Assembly: GCF_000971985.1 (NCBI RefSeq) | Contig: NZ_LAQQ01000008.1 | Coordinates: 184,531-248,530 of the forward strand | Source: Paenibacillus dauci | GTDB lineage: Bacteria > Bacillota > Bacilli > Paenibacillales > Paenibacillaceae | Direction: 5' to 3' | Length of the DNA stretch: 64,000 nucleotides | Shown: positions 1-9,139 of the stretch, piece after piece | How positions within the stretch are numbered: the first letter of the stretch is position 1 | Layout: every line of letters starts with the position of its first letter | Translations under genes and position numbers: made by a program | Notes under the pieces: generated by a model | Told to the model about the DNA's origin: nothing | The model's input: the letters and a program-made list of their open reading frames with translations, nothing else | Database searches by the model: none

Positions 1-610
1 GCTCGTTGAATACGCAGCCTACCTGGAACATCTGGTGGGCATCACTGCCCGCAACCACAGGTACTTGATGCTGCTCTCCGAGTGTGAGTACTTTGGCGAT
101 ATTTTCCTGAATACCGATCTCATGCAGATCCTTGCCGTTCAGGTCAAAAGCATCGAACCGGCGCAGCAGCTCCGGTGCTACATGATATAGATGATTGGAT
201 TCACGGAATGGATGTCCTCCGATCACCATCAGACCGGCTGGATGACACAGATCGAACAATCCTTCGAGCGGAATAAAGTGCTCCGGCGAGGTATAGCTTT
301 CCAGTGCCTGGCGCACATTCAGCAGCGCCTCCTTGGGTCCGCTCACCAGAATATGCCCACCTTCTGCGACATCCACTTCCATTCCCGTGAAGATGCGGAA
401 GCCATCACGGTCATAATAATGTCCATTACACGGTAGATGCTGATCCAATGTGCCATATACCTCGTCAAAGCGACGGGTGTTGAAATGCTCGGTCAGAATA
501 ATCGCATCCAGGCCGTGCATTTTGGCTTCATCCAGAATGGTATAGAAATGCTCCATTGAGAAGTCTGTTTTTTTGGACAGTTTGGCATGAATATGAAAAT
601 CAATTTTCAT
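1..610 (-). CDS. PHP-domain metal-dependent hydrolase (3' end beyond window)
   Basis: The reading frame opens at an ATG at 610 behind GGAGGAATTTATA and runs off the left edge, so about 203 residues are visible. PHP-family metal ligands can be seen: DFHIH at residues 4-8, EHF near 42, a GHPF motif in the middle, and GSDAH near the visible end. PHP proteins are metal-dependent phosphoesterases or related hydrolases. The gene is the last of a four-gene minus-strand series starting at 4995 (receptor, permease, ATPase, PHP) and lies 112 bp after the ATPase stop. This position suggests it acts on the imported compound, for example an organophosphate. That role is inferred; the family assignment is fairly secure. 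Confidence 0.8.
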   Translation of the reverse strand, partial: MKIDFHIHAKLSKKTDFSMEHFYTILDEAKMHGLDAIILTEHFNTRRFDEVYGTLDQHLPCNGHYYDRDGFRIFTGMEVDVAEGGHILVSGPKEALLNVRQALESYTSPEHFIPLEGLFDLCHPAGLMVIGGHPFRESNHLYHVAPELLRRFDAFDLNGKDLHEIGIQENIAKVLTLGEQHQVPVVAGSDAHQMFQVGCVFNE

Positions 611-722
611 TATAAATTCCTCCATAACGTTACATGCAATAAGTAGATTATTACAGCTTGTTAATTTACATAGATGGATAACTATTACCCGGTAGCCGGA
701 TGAATAGTATTGCGATGATCCA

Positions 723-1865
723 TCAGGCCCGAATCATCTCTCTGGTGGGTGTAATTGGACGAACTCCTGGCAGCCGTACACCGCTGCCTTGGTTATATAG
801 ATTCATATGTTCCGGATTCAGTGTGATATATACGGTCTCTCCACAGCTATATTCTGCGTCCCCAAGCACGCGAGCACTCAGCTCGCTGCCCTCTGTCATC
901 AGCTTGACCAGTGTCTCGGCTCCTGCCGGGAAGACGGCTTCGACCACGCTGGGAACCGATTGCGGCACATAGCTGCGATGCAGCTGAATATGCTCCGGCT
1001 TGATCGTCAGGATAACCGGCATTGTCTCTGTCAGCGTTATTCCCTCCAGCGGAAAGGAGCATACCGGCGAACTCAGGTAACTCCGTCCGCCATCTGTTGC
1101 AATCAGCTCGGCAGACAAATGATTCGTATCCATTCCACCATTGCCGAAGAAATCAGCAACCTGTAGTGTAGCCGGACGCTGATATAGTGTCTGCGGACGA
1201 TCCAGCTGCACAATCTCACCTTCAAAAAACACGGCAATCCGGGTCGACAGGGTCAATGCTTCCTGCTGATCATGGGTTACATAAATAATTGTCGCTCCCA
1301 GTTCACGGTGTAGCCGCTTGAGTTCGGCTCTCATCTCGACACGCAGCCGGGCATCCAGATTGGATAGCGGCTCATCCAACAGCAGCACCTGCGGCTCGGT
1401 AACAATCGCTCGGGCAATCGCTACCCGCTGCTGCTGTCCACCGGACAATTCGCCCGGATAACGCTCTGACAGATCGGCGATACGTACCTTAGTCAAGGCC
1501 GCCATGACTTTCTCACGAATCTCGGTTTTGGACTGGCGCCTTACCTGCAGACCGAATGCTACATTCTCATAGACCGACATATGCGGCCACAGGGCATAGC
1601 TCTGGAACACCAGACTGAGTCCTCGCTTGGCAGGGTCCATATGATAAGCAGTCTCTCCATTGGCTACTTCCCTGCCGTTCAGCACAATCGTGCCGCCATC
1701 TGCTTTTTGCAGACCGGCAATCGTACGCAGCAGTGTCGTCTTGCCACAACCAGATGGACCGAGAAAAGTCATAAAGTCTCCCTGCTCGATCGTCAGGTCG
1801 ATGCCTTTCAATATACGTTTGCGACCCATATTCACCTGGATTCCCTGCAGTTCAATTGCATTCAT
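723..1865 (-). CDS. ABC transporter ATP-binding protein, Fbp/Phn/Pot type
   Basis: This 380-residue protein has the full nucleotide-binding domain: Walker A GPSGCGKTT near residues 36-44, signature LSGGQQQR near 140, Walker B VLLLDEP, and a switch His in YVTHDQ. A C-terminal TOBE-like regulatory region follows from about residue 245, as in FbpC, PotA and PhnT ATPases. The start at 1865 has AGGAGGGCAATAAG in front of it, and the stop codon of the permease gene lies inside that leader, so the two genes are tightly coupled. It energises import through the permease encoded upstream. The family does not fix the substrate: ferric iron, 2-aminoethylphosphonate and polyamine importers share this ATPase type. 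Confidence 0.9.
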   Translation of the reverse strand: MNAIELQGIQVNMGRKRILKGIDLTIEQGDFMTFLGPSGCGKTTLLRTIAGLQKADGGTIVLNGREVANGETAYHMDPAKRGLSLVFQSYALWPHMSVYENVAFGLQVRRQSKTEIREKVMAALTKVRIADLSERYPGELSGGQQQRVAIARAIVTEPQVLLLDEPLSNLDARLRVEMRAELKRLHRELGATIIYVTHDQQEALTLSTRIAVFFEGEIVQLDRPQTLYQRPATLQVADFFGNGGMDTNHLSAELIATDGGRSYLSSPVCSFPLEGITLTETMPVILTIKPEHIQLHRSYVPQSVPSVVEAVFPAGAETLVKLMTEGSELSARVLGDAEYSCGETVYITLNPEHMNLYNQGSGVRLPGVRPITPTREMIRA

Positions 1866-1866
1866 C

Positions 1867-3705
1867 TTATTGCCCTCCTATCCCTGTGGTCAGATCCGCC
1901 TTGCCGTATTTAGTCGCCAGATAATATACCAGAATTACTATCGCGATCATGATCATTAGCACTACGTTGGTCAATTGGGTATAACCCTTTTCCACATATT
2001 CAAATGTTAATGTTGTCAGTGTCTCGGTCCGCGGCGTGACCAGCATGATGATCAGTTCGGTCTCCTTCATGGCTCCGATAAACACAAGCAAAAAGGCGGA
2101 TAGCAGACTTTTACGGTTCAGCGGCAGCAGAATCCGGCGGAACCGCGTCCACCAGGAAGCTCCACTGATCTGGGCGGATTCTTCCAGTTCACCGCCAATC
2201 TGCATGACCGATGCGCTGCCTGCCTTGACGGTAAAAGGTAGCTCTTTGACGACCGTAATCAGAATAATCAGCCAGACGGTACCGTACAGCGCCGGCACGA
2301 TAAAATGCGGCTTGGCGAACATCGTAATATAAATGGCCGACAGTGAAATCCCCGGAATGAGATACGGGAAAAAGGATACTTGATCCACCATACGCCCGAT
2401 CCATGTCTGTTTGCCTCTGGCAGCTACATAGCCGAGGATCAGACCGACCACGGCAGCAATAACCGAAGAGATCGCAGCAATCCAGAGCGAGTTGCGCAGT
2501 GCCAGCAGGAAAATGGGATTCTGCAGCACACCCTTTTCACCGGAATTAATGCCACTTATCGAACCGCCAAGCCAGTAATGCAAGGTCCAGTTGTCGACTG
2601 TGTAGACGCCCTCACGCAGCATGAATGTCTGCACCAGCAGAATCAGCAGCGGCACTACCGATACCAGTGTCATCAACACGACAGTGACTACTGCCATCGG
2701 TCGACGCAGCCGGCCCAGTGGCATCAATGTCTTGTGGCTGTCCTTGCCAGTGACCGTGACGAAGCTTCGCTGACGGCCGACAATCCGGTGGTTCATATAG
2801 ATCATCAGCATCGAGATCAGCATCAGCATCAGACTGAGCACATGCGCTTCGGTCGTCAGTCTGGCCCGCATACTGGAATAGAGCATCGTCGAGATCATAT
2901 AGAAATCAACCGGTGTACCCAGTATCGCCGGTACGCCGTACGAACTGATCGCCCGGGTAAACGTCAGAATGAATCCCGACAGAATCGCCGGCAACATTAG
3001 CGGAAAGACGATCCGGCGCAAAATGCGCGCACGGCCTGCTCCGCTCATACTGGCAGCTTCCTCCAACTGGCTGTTCATCGAGCTAAGCGCAGCACCAACC
3101 AGCAGGAAAAAGTACACACTGTCATGGATCGACAGCGAAGCCACAATCGGTACGAATCCATAAGCCAGCCAGTCTGGCGTACTCATATGAGTGAGCGACT
3201 GCAGAATACCCGGCGTCCCGCCAATTTTTTCGTTTTTGAAAAAAGTCAGCCAGGCTTGCGCGATAACCCAGGATGGCAGCAGATACGGAATTACCGCGAG
3301 AAAGGTAATGCCTTTTTTGAAAGGAAGATCTGTACGGGTAACGAGCCAGGCGAGTCCACAGCCAAGCACCATCGATATAAACGATACGGTGACAGCCACC
3401 GCCGAAGCGTGCAGAATCGGCTTGTAAAACAGGGACGGACTAATCTCGCTCGCCAGCACCCGCTGCCAGTGATAAAACGTAAAGTGCCCCGGATTGGCTG
3501 CTGCAGTAATCCGCATATCCTGCTGCTTCCAGACAAAGGTCGCGATCAGAATCTCGATGACTGGCCAGATAATCGTATAAGCAAGGAACAGCAGTCCGAT
3601 CGTTCCGATCAGGTTCACCGGATTGCGCAGCCAGCCCGTCACCTGATTCCACAGACGGCTACGGTTTCGTTTTAGGGAGATGGGCTGTAATGATTTGCTG
3701 GACAT
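1867..3705 (-). CDS. ABC transporter permease, fused two-domain (FbpB/PhnU-V type)
   Basis: A 612-residue inner-membrane protein with about twelve hydrophobic segments in two homologous halves (roughly 30-300 and 330-600). Each half has an EAA-type loop: EEAASMSGAGRARILRRIVF in the first and EESAQISGASWWTRFRRILL in the second. Two permease domains on one chain are typical of FbpB and some 2-aminoethylphosphonate importers. It starts at 3705 behind AGGAGGGGAGCCGG. It sits between the receptor gene (108 bp upstream) and the ATPase gene (1 bp downstream). With those genes it forms a complete importer. Confidence 0.9.
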   Translation of the reverse strand: MSSKSLQPISLKRNRSRLWNQVTGWLRNPVNLIGTIGLLFLAYTIIWPVIEILIATFVWKQQDMRITAAANPGHFTFYHWQRVLASEISPSLFYKPILHASAVAVTVSFISMVLGCGLAWLVTRTDLPFKKGITFLAVIPYLLPSWVIAQAWLTFFKNEKIGGTPGILQSLTHMSTPDWLAYGFVPIVASLSIHDSVYFFLLVGAALSSMNSQLEEAASMSGAGRARILRRIVFPLMLPAILSGFILTFTRAISSYGVPAILGTPVDFYMISTMLYSSMRARLTTEAHVLSLMLMLISMLMIYMNHRIVGRQRSFVTVTGKDSHKTLMPLGRLRRPMAVVTVVLMTLVSVVPLLILLVQTFMLREGVYTVDNWTLHYWLGGSISGINSGEKGVLQNPIFLLALRNSLWIAAISSVIAAVVGLILGYVAARGKQTWIGRMVDQVSFFPYLIPGISLSAIYITMFAKPHFIVPALYGTVWLIILITVVKELPFTVKAGSASVMQIGGELEESAQISGASWWTRFRRILLPLNRKSLLSAFLLVFIGAMKETELIIMLVTPRTETLTTLTFEYVEKGYTQLTNVVLMIMIAIVILVYYLATKYGKADLTTGIGGQ

Positions 3706-3755
3706 CCGGCTCCCCTCCTTTTTGAGTTATTTGATGTAGATATAGTTGAAGCATC

Positions 3756-3801
3756 GAAGCTGCCCCAGAGTCAGAATTACATTTCTCCGTGGTGCAGCTT
3801 C
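3756..3801 (-). other. Intercistronic hairpin between receptor and permease genes
   Basis: GAAGCTGC (3756-3763) pairs with GCAGCTTC (3794-3801), with partial extra pairing inside the loop. It lies in the 108-bp gap after the receptor stop codon. Hairpins here are common in ABC operons, where they slow decay of the receptor message or attenuate read-through. There is no long T-run, so a full terminator is unlikely. Confidence 0.4.
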
Positions 3802-3813
3802 AACAGGCTGCGA

Positions 3814-4995
3814 TTATTTTTGCTGAATCCAGAAATCACGCACCTTGGGCGAAGTCATGTACAGCGTATCCGCGTCATAATCCCACAGATTCAGCTGTTC
3901 AAAACCAACCGGATTCTTGGTCTTCACATCCGAACGCGGTACCCATGATCCGACTTCGTTAAAGGCTGCCAGGCCTTCGCCCTTGCCATCCTGCTCGCCC
4001 ATCATCCAGCGGATAAACAGCTTGCCTGCTGCCTGATGGGGTGCTTTGTTCGCAATATACAGATAGCCCGAATCAGCTACCGAAGTTTTCGGCTGAATAT
4101 CATAGATCGGCTTCACATCCCAGCCATTCTCTTCGACTTTGGATACATCCCCAGAGACAGCAATCCCGACAGCACCACTGGCTGTTTTGCCGATCGCATC
4201 GAGTACATCATCACTGCCTTTGAGTACAGTCAGCCCGTTAGCGAATAGCTGACGGATAAACTCGTAGCCGGCATTTTCTGTACCATTCAATTGAATATCC
4301 TTGCCAAATTTCTGCTTGTACGCAGCTGCCATATCATCACTATGTATGACCATCGTGGTGAACAAATCCATAAATGCCGGAGAACTGAGCGGATCCGCAA
4401 CATAGACTTTGTTTTTGAATTCCGGTGTCGTCAGATCCCACCAGTTGGTGACTGGAGTCTGTTTGTAATAATCCGTATTGTAGAAAATCGTCCGGAACTC
4501 GGCATAGTTGGCATAACCGGGTGCCTTGGTACGATAAGGCTCGTCTACCTTGGGTGCGATATCATCCGGCAGATATTTGAGATAGCGTCCCTGCTCGACC
4601 ATTTCCTTGCCGACAGCACCGCTCACTTCCTTGGTAATGATCACATCGGGATTGAATTGTCCGGCATCCTGTTCATTGGTGACCTTGTCCATCATCTCGT
4701 CGGATTTCACCTTGCTCACTTCTACTTTGACGCCCGGGTATTTTTTCATAAAAGTCTCGGCAGCATCATTGGCACGGCCGGAGGTGGAGTATACGACTAC
4801 TTTGCCTTCCTGCTTGGCCTGGGTGTAGAGCTGATCTACTGTTTCATTCGTCGTTACTGCCTGAACTTTCTGTCCACTCGCTGCTGCTTCGGTTCCTGCA
4901 TTGCCGCAAGCCGATAACAGCAGAGCAGGCACGAGCAGCAGAGACAGCAGGCCTGCAGGTTTGATCCATTTGGGGTTCATCGATCCGTTGTTCAT
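3814..4995 (-). CDS. Extracellular solute-binding lipoprotein, family 1 (AfuA/FbpA-like)
   Basis: A 393-residue lipoprotein with a charged start, a hydrophobic stretch and the lipobox LLSAC, with Cys30 as the lipidated residue. The mature part begins with VVVYSTSGRANDAAETF, typical of family-1 receptors for iron or 2-aminoethylphosphonate (a YxxxxxxN... followed by ADPLSSPAFMDLF hinge region). The start at 4995 has AGGAGGAATTT just upstream. It is first in the minus-strand importer operon and is separated from the permease by a hairpin, which fits higher receptor expression. The ligand cannot be read from the sequence; a PHP hydrolase at the operon end hints at a phosphorylated compound. Confidence 0.85.
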   Translation of the reverse strand: MNNGSMNPKWIKPAGLLSLLLVPALLLSACGNAGTEAAASGQKVQAVTTNETVDQLYTQAKQEGKVVVYSTSGRANDAAETFMKKYPGVKVEVSKVKSDEMMDKVTNEQDAGQFNPDVIITKEVSGAVGKEMVEQGRYLKYLPDDIAPKVDEPYRTKAPGYANYAEFRTIFYNTDYYKQTPVTNWWDLTTPEFKNKVYVADPLSSPAFMDLFTTMVIHSDDMAAAYKQKFGKDIQLNGTENAGYEFIRQLFANGLTVLKGSDDVLDAIGKTASGAVGIAVSGDVSKVEENGWDVKPIYDIQPKTSVADSGYLYIANKAPHQAAGKLFIRWMMGEQDGKGEGLAAFNEVGSWVPRSDVKTKNPVGFEQLNLWDYDADTLYMTSPKVRDFWIQQK

Positions 4996-5387
4996 AAATT
5001 CCTCCTGGAATAATGATAAATGGCATCCTCCGGCATCGCTGTTCTGCAGCTGCCGCGTGCGCCGCTTTCCTTATTCATATTAGGCAGGAAGTGTAAGAAG
5101 ATGATTAACGAAGATGACTATTTTGGTAAAAAATTATCTTTTTATGTATTTATGATATTTTTCTATCAAAAACAAAAAAATGCCTATACGCTTCTTTTGA
5201 AGAGAAACGTGCAGGCATCTATAACGAGTCATTCTCGATCGTCTTATCGCTAACTTCGTAGGATGGTATACGGTCGTCTATACAATTTTGTTTTTAGTGA
5301 GTATTATCATGCCATCAGATTGCGGTTGATATCCTCAAGGCTATGCCAACCATTTGATTCAATCACTTCGTTGAAAGCAGCTTCCCT
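4996..5387. other. Intergenic region between the importer operon and adaA
   Basis: A 392-bp AT-rich stretch without a convincing gene. It holds the minus-strand hairpin at 5180-5218 described separately. The stretch between that hairpin and the receptor start (4996-5178) must contain the importer promoter, but I could not place its boxes with confidence. Just after the adaA stop, a short open frame reads minus-strand from a possible GTG near 5367 to a TGA near 5311 (about 19 residues); it may be chance or a gene remnant. Confidence 0.5.
5174..5218 (-). terminator. Rho-independent terminator downstream of adaA
   Basis: On the minus strand ATGCCT pairs with AGGCAT across the hairpin ends, with inner ACG/CGT and CTTC/GAAG pairing around a four-base loop, and a run of seven T residues follows. 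It most simply ends the adaA message. It could instead act as a leader attenuator of the importer if a promoter lies upstream of it. Confidence 0.55.
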
Positions 5388-5972
5388 TTATGTGACGGAC
5401 TTCTTGGAGGAATGTATTTGCTGTCGGTAAGCCCTGGGAGTAAGTCCGTATTTCTTTTTGAACAAAGTAGCCAGATAGGCTGGATTCGGCATTCCTACTT
5501 CTATCCCGATACGGGAGATTGTTTTGTCTGTTTCCCGAAGCAACTCTGCCGCTTTGCGCAGACGTATAGATTGAAGATAGCCGGTTGGTGAACAGCCACG
5601 GATTTCCTTGAACGAACGCTGCAAATGAAACGGACTCAGATTCGACGCCTGCGACAGTTCTTCGAGATTCAGTTTCTCTGCATACCTCTGTTCGATCAGT
5701 GCAGCGATGCCTTGCACCCATTCCTGACGCGGCGGCTGCAGTTGATCCGGCTGGCATCGCTTGCAGGCATGAAAGCCGGCTGATATTGCTTCCGTACCCT
5801 GTCGGAAGACTCTGACATTCTCGCGATTGGGTCTGCGCGATCTGCAAGATGGTCGACAGAAAATACCGGTAGTCCGAACAGCATAAAAGAACACACCATC
5901 ATAAGCAGCATTATTTTGGATAATTGCCTGCCAGTAGTCTTCCGTCAATTCAAGACCATGATCATTCAGCAT
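5388..5972 (-). CDS. adaA: AdaA: methylphosphotriester-DNA methyltransferase / transcriptional activator
   Basis: This 194-residue protein has the Ada zinc domain: Cys39 and Cys43 in GIFCRPSC, then Cys70 and Cys73 in ACKRC. Cys39 is the expected methyl acceptor. An AraC-type double helix-turn-helix follows (about 85-190), containing LNLEELSQASNLSPFHLQR. In the family, methyl transfer from DNA phosphotriesters to the zinc-bound Cys turns the protein into an activator of alkylation-repair genes. The ATG at 5972 is behind AGAGGAGG. No adaB/ogt or alkA gene follows; the next genes on this strand are the ABC importer. It is divergent from the chemoreceptor gene. Confidence 0.9.
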   Translation of the reverse strand: MLNDHGLELTEDYWQAIIQNNAAYDGVFFYAVRTTGIFCRPSCRSRRPNRENVRVFRQGTEAISAGFHACKRCQPDQLQPPRQEWVQGIAALIEQRYAEKLNLEELSQASNLSPFHLQRSFKEIRGCSPTGYLQSIRLRKAAELLRETDKTISRIGIEVGMPNPAYLATLFKKKYGLTPRAYRQQIHSSKKSVT

Positions 5973-6040
5973 ACAGCACCTCCTCTTTCTCCTTTTATAC
6001 TTCTATAATACGCGATTTATACTACTTAGAAATACACGCA

Positions 6041-6061
6041 ACCTATTTATGAACAATAGGT
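6041..6061. promoter_or_regulatory. Inverted repeat in the adaA-chemoreceptor intergenic region
   Basis: ACCTATT (6041-6047) and AATAGGT (6055-6061) form a perfect 7-bp inverted repeat with a 7-bp spacer. It lies about 70 bp upstream of adaA, between the divergent genes. It could be an operator or a small hairpin; nothing identifies the binding protein. Confidence 0.25.
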
Positions 6062-6163
6062 GTCCACAGGGAAAAGCAGGCTTCTAGCGACTTTTTTCTT
6101 CTTTTTGTGCAAACGTTACCTTTTATTTAATCTACTTACTCTTTTATAGTTTACTTAGGTATT

Positions 6164-6189
6164 TAGTTTCTGATTCTTTTGACCGATAT
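6164..6189 (+). promoter_or_regulatory. SigD-like (flagellar sigma) promoter of the chemoreceptor gene
   Basis: ACCGATAT at 6182-6189 matches seven of eight bases of the SigD -10 consensus GCCGATAT, and TAGT at 6164-6167 stands 14 bp upstream where TAAA is expected. Motility and chemoreceptor genes of Bacillales are classic SigD targets. The -10 is a good match and the -35 is poor. Confidence 0.5.
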
Positions 6190-6242
6190 AGTGCAAGTAG
6201 TAACATTCTATGTCAAGTCTCGTCAGAGCAGGGGGAGTCCGT

Positions 6243-7949
6243 TTGAGTACACATTGGAAATGGAGCAATTTGAAGATCGGCATGAAGTACATGCTTGTTT
6301 TCGCTCTCGTATCGGTCATCTTTTTATCATCTGTAGCAGCTACCTATACCGTACTGCAGACAGCCAGGAATACGATGGAGACATCCAGCATGAAGAGCTG
6401 GGGCGCCATGAGTATCTCTGAGCTGCTGTCGTTGTACAACCAGAAATATAATCATATTCCGGAATACATTTTGTTATCCGATGATCGTATTTTAACGAAT
6501 TATCTGGATGACAGCATGAAATTCACAGAGATTGCCAAACAAACCAAGACGCTGCTGAGTCTGGAGCAAATACAGACGTTTAATCAGATTCTGGAGAACA
6601 ACGACAAGCTGGATCAGTATTTCTTCAGCACGATTGTTCCCAATGTACAAAATATTAATACCCAGAGCTTCGGCAAGCTGCAGGCTGATGCCGAAAAATT
6701 AAAGTCACAAACGATGGAAGCTGGTAATCAGCTAAAAGAAGTCGCCAGCCGTGAGAGCGGTCTATCGATCGAACAGACCAAAGCTGGCATGACCAGCACC
6801 GTGACGCTGCTGATCGTATCCGGCATTGCCTCTATTCTGATCGGCTTTATCCTTATGTACCTGATCAGTCGCAAAGTAAACAAAGATTTGAACAAAGTCG
6901 TTCAGGCCAGCGACCGAATCGCAGAAGGTCAGCTGAACAATGAACCCCTCGTCTATACAGGCAATGACGAGATCGGGATGCTGTCCGATTCCATCAATCG
7001 CATGGGTGCTTCTCTGCAGAACATGATCCGCGAAGTACAGATACTGGCAGGCGAAATGGATACGCATGGAACGTCCTTGTCCAATGTATCCGGCAGAGTG
7101 AAAGAAAACAGCGAGCAGATCGCGATTACTATCGAGGAACTCGCTTCCGGTGCCAGCAGCCAGGCTACCGAAACAGCCGATATCGCCGAGAGTACCCAGC
7201 AGTTTAGCGGACGGCTGGATCGTGCACGTGCACACAGCGAAGAACTGGTTACCTTCTCCGGTGAAGCACTGAATGCGTCTGTCAAAGGCGATCATCAGAT
7301 GAAAGCTTCCCTGGAACAGATGAATGTCATCAACCACGTCATGAACCGCTCGGTGGACAAGGTCGCCAGTCTGGAAGCCAAGACACACTCGATCACCGAG
7401 ATTACCGATGTGATCAAATCGATCGCCAAGCAGACCAATCTGCTGGCACTGAATGCTTCGATTGAAGCAGCACGTGCAGGCGAAGCCGGCAAAGGATTTG
7501 CTGTCGTTGCCGGAGAAATCCGCAAACTGTCCGAAGAAGTATCCCGCTCGGTTGAAGATATTACCGGCGTGATCAGCGATATCCAGCAGCAGTCTACCGT
7601 GATGTCCGAAGAGCTGAAGCAAGGATATGCAGAAGTGACCGCCGGTACAGAGAAGATCGAAATCACCGGACAATATTTTGCAGAGATCAAGCAGTATATT
7701 GAAGATATGACTGGACGTGTTACGGCGATCTCCGACACGGTACAGCATGCACAGGGCGCGAGCAATCAGATCAATGAAGCGGTCAACAACAGTGCAGCCA
7801 TTTCCGAAGAATCCGCTGCCGGTGCCCAGCAAATCTCGGCTTCCGTACACGAGCAGAGAGCTTCTATCGACCATATTTCCAGCAGCGTCTATCAGCTCAA
7901 AGAAATGGTCGAACGAATGAATACCATGATCGGACGCTTCCATCTGTAG
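6243..7949 (+). CDS. Methyl-accepting chemotaxis protein
   Basis: I place the start at the TTG at 6243, because AGGGGGAG lies 5 bp upstream of it; an in-frame ATG at 6210 has no ribosome binding site. The 568-residue product has one membrane segment at about 14-36, an extracytoplasmic helical sensor of about 150 residues, a second segment near 185-208, a HAMP linker, and a methyl-accepting signalling domain. The conserved hairpin tip includes [20 protein letters not shown]. It transmits ligand occupancy to CheA/CheW. A sugar-binding lipoprotein gene begins 28 bp after its stop, so the receptor may sense ligand through that protein. A SigD-like promoter lies upstream. Confidence 0.9.
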   Translation: MSTHWKWSNLKIGMKYMLVFALVSVIFLSSVAATYTVLQTARNTMETSSMKSWGAMSISELLSLYNQKYNHIPEYILLSDDRILTNYLDDSMKFTEIAKQTKTLLSLEQIQTFNQILENNDKLDQYFFSTIVPNVQNINTQSFGKLQADAEKLKSQTMEAGNQLKEVASRESGLSIEQTKAGMTSTVTLLIVSGIASILIGFILMYLISRKVNKDLNKVVQASDRIAEGQLNNEPLVYTGNDEIGMLSDSINRMGASLQNMIREVQILAGEMDTHGTSLSNVSGRVKENSEQIAITIEELASGASSQATETADIAESTQQFSGRLDRARAHSEELVTFSGEALNASVKGDHQMKASLEQMNVINHVMNRSVDKVASLEAKTHSITEITDVIKSIAKQTNLLALNASIEAARAGEAGKGFAVVAGEIRKLSEEVSRSVEDITGVISDIQQQSTVMSEELKQGYAEVTAGTEKIEITGQYFAEIKQYIEDMTGRVTAISDTVQHAQGASNQINEAVNNSAAISEESAAGAQQISASVHEQRASIDHISSSVYQLKEMVERMNTMIGRFHL

Positions 7950-7976
7950 ACGAAGCCGATACCGGGAGGATACCAA

Positions 7977-9032
7977 ATGAAGAACACCAGAATACTGCTC
8001 GGCACCATGCTGCTGGCGACCACTGTACTCGCTACAGCCTGTGGCCCGGCACCCGCTGCTACTACCGCGGATGCAACCAAAGTCAAACTAACACCGGATG
8101 ACAAACCTTATGTAGGCTTCGTACTGGATACACTCAAAGAAGAACGCTGGTACAAAGACAAAGCCCTGTTCGAGAAAGCAATCCAGGATCAGGGCGGCCG
8201 TGTCAAAACGCTCGCAGCCAATGGACTGGACGATGTACAGGTCAAGCAGGCGGAACTGCTGATTCAGGAAGGCGTCGATGTACTCGTCGTTGTGCCTCAT
8301 GATGCCGAGAAATCCGCTGCTATTGTCGAGAAGGCACATGCTGCCGGTGTCAAAGTGCTTTCTTATGATCGTCTGATCAAAAACGCCGATGTGGATTATT
8401 ATGTGTCTTTTGATAATGAAAAAGTCGGCATGATGCAAGCACAGGAAATCGTCAAACGTCAGCCAACCGGTAATTATGCCTATATTGGCGGTGCCGAGAC
8501 TGATAATAATGCCGTACTGTTCCGTCAGGGAGCGATGAGTGTACTGAAACCACTGATCGACAAAGGGACTATTCATCTCGTCTACGATAAATATACCGAA
8601 GGCTGGGACCCGGCAACTGCCGAGAAAAATATGGCTTCTGCGCTTCAGCAAAACGGCAACAAGATTAATGCAGTCGTTGCTGCCAATGATGGAACAGCAG
8701 GTGGTGTCATCAACGCTCTTCAGGCTGCCGGAGTAAGCGGAGTTCCTGTATCCGGACAGGATGCTGAACTTGCCGGTGTGCAGCGCGTTGCCAAAGGCAC
8801 GCAGGCTATGACCATTTACAAACCCATCACAGCTATCGCCAAGCAAGCCGCCGATATGGCACTGCAGATCGCTAACGGTACGGCAATCCAGACCAACAAC
8901 AAGGTGAATAACGGCAAGATTGATGTGCCTTCCACCCTGCTGGAGCCTACTGCTGTGACCAAGGACAATATCCGCGATACGGTTGTTAAGGATGACTACC
9001 TCAAAGAAGCCGATATTTACGGAACGAAATAA
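7977..9032 (+). CDS. Sugar-binding lipoprotein, XylF/ChvE type, without a transporter
   Basis: A 351-residue lipoprotein with signal sequence and lipobox ATAC (Cys22), followed by a periplasmic-binding-protein type 1 fold. VGFVLDTLKEERW opens the mature domain, and DGTAGGVINAL and PVSGQDAE are typical of the XylF group of pentose and hexose binding proteins. The ATG at 7977 follows GGGAGGATACCAA, and the gene is 27 bp behind the chemoreceptor gene. No permease or ATPase accompanies it, and a terminator follows. It is therefore most likely a chemotaxis receptor subunit that presents sugar to the neighbouring chemoreceptor, as ChvE and RbsB do elsewhere. The precise sugar is unknown. Confidence 0.85.
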   Translation: MKNTRILLGTMLLATTVLATACGPAPAATTADATKVKLTPDDKPYVGFVLDTLKEERWYKDKALFEKAIQDQGGRVKTLAANGLDDVQVKQAELLIQEGVDVLVVVPHDAEKSAAIVEKAHAAGVKVLSYDRLIKNADVDYYVSFDNEKVGMMQAQEIVKRQPTGNYAYIGGAETDNNAVLFRQGAMSVLKPLIDKGTIHLVYDKYTEGWDPATAEKNMASALQQNGNKINAVVAANDGTAGGVINALQAAGVSGVPVSGQDAELAGVQRVAKGTQAMTIYKPITAIAKQAADMALQIANGTAIQTNNKVNNGKIDVPSTLLEPTAVTKDNIRDTVVKDDYLKEADIYGTK

Positions 9033-9065
9033 TAACTTCATTTATCTGATTGAAACGAAATACAA

Positions 9066-9105
9066 AAAAGCACTACAAGCTGACAAACCAGCTCGTAGTG
9101 CTTTT
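9066..9105 (+). terminator. Terminator after the chemoreceptor-sugar receptor operon
   Basis: AAAAGCACTAC (9066-9076) pairs with GTAGTGCTTTT (9095-9105), extended inward by AGCTG/CAGCT. A-rich and T-rich flanks allow it to work in both directions, so it may also serve htpG, which ends 35 bp further on. Confidence 0.8.
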
Positions 9106-9139
9106 ACTTTGAATCTGCAGAAGAATGATTGGACTATCC

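Noticed and set aside
6111..6124. cre-like TGCAAACGTTACCT upstream of the chemoreceptor gene
   Set aside because: At least three departures from the cre consensus at conserved positions.
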